Origin: Mycolicibacterium cosmeticum
Lineage (GTDB): Bacteria > Actinomycetota > Actinomycetes > Mycobacteriales > Mycobacteriaceae
DNA length: 64,000 nucleotides
Direction of reading: 5' to 3'
NCBI RefSeq assembly: GCF_000613185.1
Contig: NZ_CCBB010000003.1
Span: 2,170,001 to 2,234,000 of the forward strand
Position numbers and translations under genes: made by a program. The notes beneath the pieces are model-generated. The model did no database searches, was not told the DNA's origin, and saw nothing but the letters and a program-made list of their open reading frames with translations. The first letter of the stretch is position 1; each line of letters begins with the position of its first letter. Positions 16,956 through 24,285 of the stretch are shown here, piece after piece.

Positions 16956-18314
16956 GTGTCAGACCGCGTCACCGACCGTAGCCATGGGGACAACACCGTC
17001 GCCTATATCGACCAGGCGTCCTACACCGCGCTGCGGGCGCTGGGCCGTGGGCCGGTCATCCAGTTCACCTGGATCTATGAACGGGGCGCCGATCTGGACG
17101 GCCTGCGGCGGCTGAGCCGCAATCTGGGCCGCACCATGCTGGGGCGCCGGCTGGAACGCTCGCCCTTGCCGTTCGGCAGGCACCGCTGGGTGGCCGGCCC
17201 CGGTGCGGCGACCATCGAGGTGATCGCCGCTGCGTGCCCCCGCAGCGATGTTTGGAAGTGGGTGACCGCGCGTTCGGCCGTGCCGGTCGATCCCGAGCGC
17301 GGCCCGGTGTGGCACCTGGCGGTGCAGCCCCTGGTGGGTGGCGGTGACGCGGTGTCACTCGTGGTGTCGCACACCGTATCCGATGCCGGCGGCATCATCG
17401 GGGCGATCGCGGACGCGGTAGAGGGCAGCGGGCGCGGTCTGGTGTATCCGCCGCCGCGATCGCGCAGCCTGGCCTCCGCGTTGCGGCAGGACCTCGGCGC
17501 CACGGTGCGAACACTGCGGCAGGCGCCGTCGGCGGTGCTCGGTGCCGCACGCATCGCCCGCGAGCAGAAGAGCGAGTCCGCCGATCCGGCGCCGGCGCCA
17601 TCCCCGGCCCGGGCGCCCGCCGATCAGGTCGCCGTGGTGCCGACGCTGGCGGTGCGGGCCGACCTCGTCGAATTCGACCGGGTGGCGGCGGCCCTCGGCG
17701 GCACCCGCAACGTGCTGTTCGCCGCGGTGGCCGCACGGCTGGGACACATCATGGGGCGGGTCGACGCCGCCGGCCGGGCCATGCTGTCGTTCCCGGTCAG
17801 CGAACGGACCGACGGCGACACCACCGGTAACGCGCTCAACACCATCACCGTGCTGGCCGACCCGGAGGCGGTGCTCGCCGACCTCGGCGGGTTGCGCCGT
17901 GACCTGAAGCAAGCCCTGGTCGACATGGCCGAGACCCGGGACGCGTTGTTGGCGCCGCTGCCGTTGACGCCGTTCGTCCCGCGGCTGCTGGTGCGCCGGC
18001 TGGAGAAGATGGTGCTCAAGGTGGGTCAGCCGATCGGCTGCTCGAACATCGGTGAGCTGCCGCCCGCGGTGAACCGTCCGGACGGCACCGACGCGGACTA
18101 CTTCGACGCCCGGATGGCCGAACCGGGTGTGACCGCTGCCGAATTCGCCGGGCGCGGCGGCCACCTCTGGTTGGCCGTCGCCTTCTTGCCGGACCGGATG
18201 TCGCTCAGTGTCGCGTCGTGGCGGGTGGCCGGGCCCAATTCCGCCGCGACGCTCGCGGACGCGGTCAGCGCGGCGTTCGCGGACTTCGGATTGTCCGCGA
18301 CCGTCGAGTACTGA
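16956..18314 (+). CDS. Condensation-fold (WS/DGAT-like) acyltransferase-like protein
   Basis: About 452 residues with the two-lobed CoA-dependent acyltransferase/condensation fold. The expected HHxxxDG catalytic motif appears as SHTVSDAGG near residue 134: histidine and aspartate are kept but the following glycine is shifted by one. The C-terminal lobe has QPIGCSNIGELPPAVNRPDG, like the latch region of polyketide-associated and wax-ester-synthase-type proteins. An alanine- and proline-rich linker lies near residues 205-225. The start is uncertain: GTG 16956 or TTG 16944. It is probably involved in acyl transfer to a lipid or polyketide, but no substrate can be assigned. Confidence 0.7.
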   Translation: MSDRVTDRSHGDNTVAYIDQASYTALRALGRGPVIQFTWIYERGADLDGLRRLSRNLGRTMLGRRLERSPLPFGRHRWVAGPGAATIEVIAAACPRSDVWKWVTARSAVPVDPERGPVWHLAVQPLVGGGDAVSLVVSHTVSDAGGIIGAIADAVEGSGRGLVYPPPRSRSLASALRQDLGATVRTLRQAPSAVLGAARIAREQKSESADPAPAPSPARAPADQVAVVPTLAVRADLVEFDRVAAALGGTRNVLFAAVAARLGHIMGRVDAAGRAMLSFPVSERTDGDTTGNALNTITVLADPEAVLADLGGLRRDLKQALVDMAETRDALLAPLPLTPFVPRLLVRRLEKMVLKVGQPIGCSNIGELPPAVNRPDGTDADYFDARMAEPGVTAAEFAGRGGHLWLAVAFLPDRMSLSVASWRVAGPNSAATLADAVSAAFADFGLSATVEY

Positions 18315-18324
18315 CCGCGCCCGG

Positions 18325-19188
18325 TCACGCGAACAATGGGCGGTTCTGTGCGACGAACTCCTCGATCGTGGTGAGGCGGTGCCCGGTGATGGTGGCGGCC
18401 GCATCGCTGACCCCGGCCAGGCGGCCCTCGCGCAGGTCGATCAGCACCGCCTGGAAGTGGCCCGATTTGGCGGCGTCGCCCGGTATCCCGAGGAGCTCCA
18501 CAAACGTTGTGGCGCTGACCTGTTCGAAGGCGAGGTCCTTCGACAGCAGGTGGCCGACGAGTGCGGACAGCTCGCGGTGGCTGTATTCGACCGGCCCGGT
18601 CAGCGTGTAGGTGCGGCCGGCGTGCCGCTGCGGCTCGGCCAGGATGGTGGCGGCCGTCGAGGCGATGTCCCGGGCAGTGATGGGCGCGAACCGGCTGTCC
18701 GGGTCGAACGGCATGACGTAGCGGCCATGCCGGATCAGCCCGGCGATGTAGGTCAGCCATTCCATGAAGAACGTGACGCGCAGGGTGGTGGCCGGGATCC
18801 CCGACCACGCGAAGACCTGCTCGGAAAGCCAGTGGTTCTGGGTGGCCTTGCTGCGTGCTGCCGGGCGCGACTGGATCTGCGACATGTTGACCACCGCTTC
18901 CAGGCCCTGTTCCTTGCCGGCCTGTGCGAACATGACGGCAGCTTCGACCAGGCCTTCGCCCACCGGGAAGTTGAAGTAGGCGCGTTGCACTCCGTCGAGT
19001 GCGGCGCGCACATCGCGCAGGCTGAGCAGGTCACCGACGACGACTTCGGCGCCGCTGTCGCGGAGCCGGTCGGCGCGCGCGTCGTCGGTGCGGACCAGGG
19101 CCCTGACCCGCAATCCCTTCCCGAGTGCGTGCTCCACCAGCGGGCGGCCGGTGTCGCCGCCCGCTGTGGTCACGAGGACCGTCGTCAC
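18325..19188 (-). CDS. NmrA-like NAD(P)-binding protein (quinone-oxidoreductase-2-like)
   Basis: A 287-residue atypical short-chain dehydrogenase. The N-terminal nucleotide motif is VLVTTAGGDTGRPLVEHAL, then ALVRTDDARADRL and the segment VVNMSQIQSRP. The classical YxxxK is not conserved, as in NmrA/QorB proteins. It lies two bases after the thiolase stop, so it is the second gene of that operon. Its role may be a redox sensor or quinone reductase; the sequence does not decide. Confidence 0.8.
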   Translation of the reverse strand: MTTVLVTTAGGDTGRPLVEHALGKGLRVRALVRTDDARADRLRDSGAEVVVGDLLSLRDVRAALDGVQRAYFNFPVGEGLVEAAVMFAQAGKEQGLEAVVNMSQIQSRPAARSKATQNHWLSEQVFAWSGIPATTLRVTFFMEWLTYIAGLIRHGRYVMPFDPDSRFAPITARDIASTAATILAEPQRHAGRTYTLTGPVEYSHRELSALVGHLLSKDLAFEQVSATTFVELLGIPGDAAKSGHFQAVLIDLREGRLAGVSDAAATITGHRLTTIEEFVAQNRPLFA

Positions 19189-19190
19189 GC

Positions 19191-20375
19191 CTACAGCCGT
19201 TCGATGATGGTGGCGTTGGCCATGCCGCCGCCCTCACACATCGTCTGCAGGCCGTAGCGGCCGCCGCGTTGTTCGAGCGCGTTCACCAGCGTGGTCATGA
19301 TGCGGGCGCCGCTGGCACCCAACGGGTGGCCGATGGCGATGGCGCCACCGTTGACGTTCACCTTCGTCAGGTCGGCTCCCGTGTCGGCCGCCCAGCTCAG
19401 CACCACCGGCGCGAACGCCTCGTTCACCTCGAACAGGTCGATATCGGCCAGCGTCAAACCGGCACGGGCCAAGACCTTTTCGGTTGCCGGGATGACACCG
19501 GTCAGCATGTACAGCGGATCCGAGCCGACGACGGTGGTGGTGTGGATGCGGGCCAGCGGCCGCAGGCCCAGCCGGGTGGCCGTCGCACCGCTGGTGATCA
19601 TCACCGCCGCGCTGCCGTCCGACAGCGGCGACGAGTTGCCCGGTGTGATCTCCCAGTTGATCTGCGGGAAGCGGGCCGCATACGCCTCGTTGTAGAACGC
19701 CGGCCGCAGCCCGGCCAGCGTCTCGACGGTGGTTCCTGGCCGGATGATCTCGTCGGTGCTCAGACCGGCGATGGGCGCCAGCTCGTTGTCGAACAACCCG
19801 GCCTTGGTGGCCGCGGCCGCCTTCTCGTGGCTGGCTGCGGAGAACTCGTCGAGCTGGGCGCGGGACAGCTTCCACCTGGCGGCGATCAACTCGGCGCTGA
19901 TGCCCTGGGGGACAAGGCCTTCCGGGTAGCGGGCGGCCATGTCGCGGCCGAACGGATCGCTGCCGGGCAGCACCGAGGTGCCCATCGGCACCCGCGACAT
20001 GGATTCCACGCCGGCGGCGATGACGATGTCGTAGGCGCCGGCCAGCACGCCCTGGGCGGCGAAGCTGACGGCCTGTTGGCTGCTGCCGCACTGACGGTCC
20101 ACCGTCGTGCCCGGCACGGTCTCGGGGAAGCCCGCGCCGAGCAGCGCGTTGCGGGCGATGTTCACGGCCTGGTCACCGACCTGGGTGACGGCGCCGGCGA
20201 TCACGTCGTCGACGAGGGCGGGATCGACACCGGTGCGTGCGGTCAGCTCCCGCAGGCTGTGCGCCAGCAGGTCGGCGGGCAGGACGTCGTGCAACGCACC
20301 GTTGGCCTTGCCCTTGCCGATCGGGGTGCGCACCGCACCGACGATGACCGCGTCACGACCTGAGTATCCGGACAT
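19191..20375 (-). CDS. Acetyl-CoA acetyltransferase (thiolase)
   Basis: Thiolase of 394 residues with all catalytic positions visible: the nucleophile C96 in DRQCGSSQQA, the histidine in GHPLGASGAR near residue 350, and the second cysteine in MCEGGGMANA near residue 380. Such enzymes cleave 3-ketoacyl-CoA or condense acetyl-CoA. It is the first gene of a two-gene unit, divergent from the HxlR regulator with two operator-like repeats between. It is therefore likely induced by a small molecule sensed by that regulator. Confidence 0.93.
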   Translation of the reverse strand: MSGYSGRDAVIVGAVRTPIGKGKANGALHDVLPADLLAHSLRELTARTGVDPALVDDVIAGAVTQVGDQAVNIARNALLGAGFPETVPGTTVDRQCGSSQQAVSFAAQGVLAGAYDIVIAAGVESMSRVPMGTSVLPGSDPFGRDMAARYPEGLVPQGISAELIAARWKLSRAQLDEFSAASHEKAAAATKAGLFDNELAPIAGLSTDEIIRPGTTVETLAGLRPAFYNEAYAARFPQINWEITPGNSSPLSDGSAAVMITSGATATRLGLRPLARIHTTTVVGSDPLYMLTGVIPATEKVLARAGLTLADIDLFEVNEAFAPVVLSWAADTGADLTKVNVNGGAIAIGHPLGASGARIMTTLVNALEQRGGRYGLQTMCEGGGMANATIIERL

Positions 20376-20407
20376 GTGTGCTCTCCTCTGAGCCGGGCAA
20401 CCTCTGC

Positions 20408-20452
20408 TGAGTATTGCAACCTATACTCAGATGTAACACCTGAGTATATTCA
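20408..20452. promoter_or_regulatory. Twin operator between thiolase and HxlR genes
   Basis: TGAGTAT-N8-ATACTCA (20408-20429) is a perfect inverted repeat. TGAGTATATTCA (20441-20452) is a near-perfect copy of the same half sites without a spacer. They lie in the roughly 100-base AT-rich divergent promoter region. The adjacent HxlR protein is the natural candidate ligand, repressing both directions; this is inferred from position. Confidence 0.65.
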
Positions 20453-20473
20453 CATCAACCCAGAGGTAGAGTG

Positions 20474-20950
20474 ATGTGTATGACAGTTCTGCAAGGAGCG
20501 CTGGCGGACCGGGATGCCTGGTCGGCCGTGGGGCACTGCCCGATCGAGAAAGCCATGGGGCTGATCGGCACCAAATCGGCCATGCTCATCATGCGGGAGG
20601 CGTTCTACGGCACCACCCGGTTCGACGATTTCGCCCGCCGCGTCGGGATCACCAAGGCGGCCGCTTCCACGCGGCTGTCCGAACTGGTGGAGGCCGGCCT
20701 GCTGACCAAGCGGCCCTACCAGGAACCCGGGCAGCGCAGCCGCGACGAGTACGTGCTGACGGAGGCCGGTGCCGACCTGATGCCCGTGGTGTGGGCGATG
20801 TTCGAATGGGGCCGCAAACACGTCAAAGACAGCCCCCTGCGGCTCACCCATCTGGACTGCGGCGCGGAGGTGGCCGTCGAACTGCACTGCGCCGAGGGGC
20901 ACCGGGTGCCGGCCGAGGAACTCGGCATCCGCATGAAGCCGCGGCGCTGA
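20474..20950 (+). CDS. HxlR family transcriptional regulator
   Basis: Winged-helix regulator of about 158 residues with the HxlR signature CPIEKAMGLIGTKSAML near the N-terminus, then FDDFARRVGITKAAASTRLSELVEAGL (recognition helix) and a wing containing RDEYVLTEAGADL. The C-terminal tail has cysteines in LDCGAEV and LHCAEGH, a possible metal or redox site. ATG 20474 is preferred because AGAGG lies about seven bases upstream; ATG 20480 is possible. It is divergent from thiolase. Confidence 0.87.
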   Translation: MCMTVLQGALADRDAWSAVGHCPIEKAMGLIGTKSAMLIMREAFYGTTRFDDFARRVGITKAAASTRLSELVEAGLLTKRPYQEPGQRSRDEYVLTEAGADLMPVVWAMFEWGRKHVKDSPLRLTHLDCGAEVAVELHCAEGHRVPAEELGIRMKPRR

Positions 20951-20991
20951 CAGCGCTGCGAGGTCACCCACGGTGTGGTGGGATTCCCGTC

Positions 20992-23900
20992 ATGGGAATC
21001 AAGGTGGCGCTGGAGCATCGCACCAGCTACACGTTCGACCGGCTGGTGGAGGTGTACCCGCACGTGGTGCGACTGCGCCCGGCACCGCATTCCCGCACCC
21101 CGATCGAGGCCTACTCGTTGCAGGTGGAGCCGGCCGACCATTTCATCAACTGGCAACAGGATGCCTTCGGAAACTACCTGGCGCGGTTGGTCTTTCCGAA
21201 CCGGGCCAGCAGCCTGACCATCACGGTCGGCCTGATCGCCGATCTCAAGGTGATCAACCCCTTCGACTTCTTCATCGAGGACTGGGCCGAGACGGTTCCG
21301 TTCGCCTACCCGGCGGCGCTGGCCGAGGATCTCAAGCCCTACCTGCGGCCCGTCGAGGGATCCGACGAGCTGACCGCGGCGTGGGTGAAGAACTTCACCG
21401 TCGAGCCCAACTGCCGGACCATCGACTTCCTGGTGGCGCTCAACCGTGCGGTCAACGCCGACGTCGGCTACAGCGTGCGGATGGAACCCGGCGTGCAGGC
21501 ACCGGATTTCACGTTGCGCACCGCGATCGGCTCGTGCCGGGATTCGGCGTGGCTGCTGGTCGCGATCCTGCGCAAGCTGGGCTACGCCGCGCGGTTCGTG
21601 TCCGGCTACCTGGTCCAGCTGACCTCCGACGTGGAAGCGCTCGACGGACCGTCCGGCCCGGCCGCCGACTTCACCGATCTGCACGCCTGGACCGAGGTCT
21701 ACGTTCCCGGTGCCGGCTGGATCGGGTTGGACCCCACCTCCGGATTGTTCGCCGGCGAGGGACACATCCCGCTGTCGGCCACCCCGCACCCGGAGTCGGC
21801 CGCGCCGATCACCGGCGCCACCGGCCCGTGTGAGACCACCCTGGAATTCACCAATGTGGTGACCCGGGTGCACGAGGACCCGCGGGTCACGCTGCCCTAC
21901 ACGCCGGCCGCCTGGTCGGCCATCGTGGATCTGGGGGAGAAGGTCGACGCCCGGCTGGCGGCCGGCGATGTCCGGCTGACCGTCGGCGGAGAGCCGACCT
22001 TCGTGTCCATCGACAATCAGACCGACCCGGAGTGGACCACCGAGGCCGACGGTCCGCACAAACGGCAGCGCGCCTCCGCGCTGACCGCCCGGCTGAAGAA
22101 GGTGTGGGCCCCGCACGGCCTGGTGCAGCGTAGCCAAGGCAAGTGGTATCCCGGAGAACCGTTGCCGCGCTGGCAGATCGGATTGTTCTGGCGACCGGAC
22201 GGCGAGCCGGTGTGGAGCGACCCGACACTGCTGGCCGACCCGTGGGCCGAAAGCCTGCCGACACCGGTTCCCGACGGATCCGACGGCCGGTTGCTCGCCG
22301 CCGTCGCGGCCGGACTGGGGTTGCCGCCGACCCAGGTGCGCCCCGCCTACGAGGACGCCCTGGGCCGGCTGGCTGCCGCGGTGCGCAGGCCGGCCGGGGA
22401 TCCGGTGGTGGCCGCGGACGACCTGGCCGACGACGACGCGGACCGGCGCGGTGCCCTGCTGGCCCGGCTCGACGAGCCCGTCGTCGAGGCCGCCGCGTAT
22501 GTGCTGCCCCTGCATCGCCGCGAGGACGATTCGGGTTGGGCCAGCGCGGACTGGAAACTGCGCCGCGGCAGGATCGTGCTGCTGGAGGGTGATTCGCCGG
22601 CCGGCCTGCGGCTGCCGCTCAACTCGATCAGCTGGCAGCCACCGCGCCGCACCTTCGAGGCGGACCCGCTGACGTCCCGCGGCGCGTTGCGGCGCGGTCC
22701 CGCACCGCAGCAGGCGCCCGTCGAGCAGACCGAGGACGCGCCCACCACGGCGCTGGTGGCCGAGATCCGCGCCGGCTTCCTCCACGTCTTCCTGCCGCCC
22801 ACCGACACCCTGGACGATTTCACCGACCTGGTGTCGCGCATCGAGGCCGCCGCCGCGGAGATCGACACGCCGGTGGTGATCGAGGGGTACGGGCCGCCGC
22901 ACGACGCCCGGCTGACGTCCATGACCGTGACGCCCGACCCCGGCGTCATCGAGGTCAACGTCGCACCGACGGGCACCTTCGCCGAGCAGCTGGTGCAGCT
23001 GGAGACGCTGTACGAACAGGCCCGGCTGGCCCGGCTGTCCACCGAGTCGTTCGACGTGGACGGCACCCACGGCGGCACCGGCGGCGGCAACCACATCACC
23101 CTCGGTGGGGTCACCCCGGCCGATTCACCACTGCTGCGCCGGCCCGACCTGCTGGTGTCGCTGCTGACCTACTGGCAGCGTCACCCGTCGCTGTCCTATC
23201 TGTTCGCCGGCCGGTTCGTCGGCACCACCTCGCAGGCCCCGCGGGTCGACGAGGGCCGCTCGGAGTCGTTGTACGAGTTGGAGATCGCCTTCGCCGAGAT
23301 CGCGCGGCTCAACGAGATCGGCGCGTCGAAACCCTGGGTGACGGACCGGGCCCTGCGGCACCTGCTCACCGACATCACCGGCAACACCCACCGCGCCGAG
23401 TTCTGCATCGACAAGCTCTACAGCCCCGACAGCCCGCGGGGCCGGCTCGGCCTGCTGGAACTGCGCGGCTTCGAGATGCCGCCGCACCACCAGATGGCGA
23501 TGGTGCAATCGCTGCTGGTGCGATCGCTGGTGGCATGGTTCTGGGACGAGCCCCTGCGCGCCCCGCTGATCCGGCACGGCGAGAACCTGCACGGCCGATA
23601 CCTGTTGCCGCACTTCCTGATCCAGGACATCGCCGACGTCGCCGCCGACCTGCGGGCGCACGGCGTCGACTTCGACACCAGCTGGCTGGACCCGTTCACC
23701 GAGTTCCGCTTCCCGCGGATCGGTACCGCGGTGTTCGACGGGGTCGAGCTCGAACTGCGCGGGGGCATCGAACCGTGGAATGTGCTCGGTGAGGAATCCA
23801 CCGCGGGCGGCACCGCGCGCTACGTCGACTCGTCGGTGGAACGGGTGCAGGTGCGCCTGATCGGGGCCGACCGGCACCGCTACGTCGTCACCGCCAACGA

Positions 23901-24285
23901 CCACCCGGTCCCGTTGCTGGCCACCGACAAGGCCGACGTCCAGGTCGGCGGGGTGCGGTACCGGGCGTGGCAGCCGCCCAGCGCGCTGCACCCGACCATC
24001 ACCGTCGACGCCCCGCTGCGGTTCGAGCTCGTCGACGTCCTGACCGGCACGTCCAAGGGCGGCTGCACCTACCACGTCGCGCACCCGGGCGGGCGGGCGT
24101 ATGACACCCCGCCGGTCAACGCCGTCGAGGCCGAATCCCGCCGCGGGCGCCGGTTCGAAGTGGCCGGGTTCACACCGGGCCGGGTGGACCTGTCCGATAT
24201 CCGGGAGAAGCAGGCCCGTCAGTCCACCGATATGGGCGCGCCGGGCATCCTCGATTTGCGCCGGGTGCGTACCGTTCTGCGGTAA
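20992..24285 (+). CDS. Transglutaminase-like protein with DUF2126 domain (Rv2566-like)
   Basis: A protein of 1097 residues. The N-terminal third is a bacterial transglutaminase-like unit: a beta-rich opening (LEHRTSYTFDRLVEVYPHVVRLRP), then a papain-type triad C182 (GSCRDSAWLL), H231 (DLHAWTEVY) and D247 (GLDPTSG). The remaining 600 or so residues are the DUF2126 domain, with GGEPTFVSID, GGTGGGNHITLGG and LFAGRFVGTTSQAPRVDEGRSE. The family is predicted to form or break peptide or isopeptide bonds. ATG 20992 is chosen; the open frame runs far upstream through the HxlR gene as an artefact. The stop overlaps the next ATG (TAATG). Confidence 0.88.
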   Translation: MGIKVALEHRTSYTFDRLVEVYPHVVRLRPAPHSRTPIEAYSLQVEPADHFINWQQDAFGNYLARLVFPNRASSLTITVGLIADLKVINPFDFFIEDWAETVPFAYPAALAEDLKPYLRPVEGSDELTAAWVKNFTVEPNCRTIDFLVALNRAVNADVGYSVRMEPGVQAPDFTLRTAIGSCRDSAWLLVAILRKLGYAARFVSGYLVQLTSDVEALDGPSGPAADFTDLHAWTEVYVPGAGWIGLDPTSGLFAGEGHIPLSATPHPESAAPITGATGPCETTLEFTNVVTRVHEDPRVTLPYTPAAWSAIVDLGEKVDARLAAGDVRLTVGGEPTFVSIDNQTDPEWTTEADGPHKRQRASALTARLKKVWAPHGLVQRSQGKWYPGEPLPRWQIGLFWRPDGEPVWSDPTLLADPWAESLPTPVPDGSDGRLLAAVAAGLGLPPTQVRPAYEDALGRLAAAVRRPAGDPVVAADDLADDDADRRGALLARLDEPVVEAAAYVLPLHRREDDSGWASADWKLRRGRIVLLEGDSPAGLRLPLNSISWQPPRRTFEADPLTSRGALRRGPAPQQAPVEQTEDAPTTALVAEIRAGFLHVFLPPTDTLDDFTDLVSRIEAAAAEIDTPVVIEGYGPPHDARLTSMTVTPDPGVIEVNVAPTGTFAEQLVQLETLYEQARLARLSTESFDVDGTHGGTGGGNHITLGGVTPADSPLLRRPDLLVSLLTYWQRHPSLSYLFAGRFVGTTSQAPRVDEGRSESLYELEIAFAEIARLNEIGASKPWVTDRALRHLLTDITGNTHRAEFCIDKLYSPDSPRGRLGLLELRGFEMPPHHQMAMVQSLLVRSLVAWFWDEPLRAPLIRHGENLHGRYLLPHFLIQDIADVAADLRAHGVDFDTSWLDPFTEFRFPRIGTAVFDGVELELRGGIEPWNVLGEESTAGGTARYVDSSVERVQVRLIGADRHRYVVTANDHPVPLLATDKADVQVGGVRYRAWQPPSALHPTITVDAPLRFELVDVLTGTSKGGCTYHVAHPGGRAYDTPPVNAVEAESRRGRRFEVAGFTPGRVDLSDIREKQARQSTDMGAPGILDLRRVRTVLR

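Noticed and set aside
20476..20991. Upstream extension of the DUF2126 transglutaminase frame
   Set aside because: It covers the HxlR regulator in another frame; the family N-terminus starts at the ATG at 20992.
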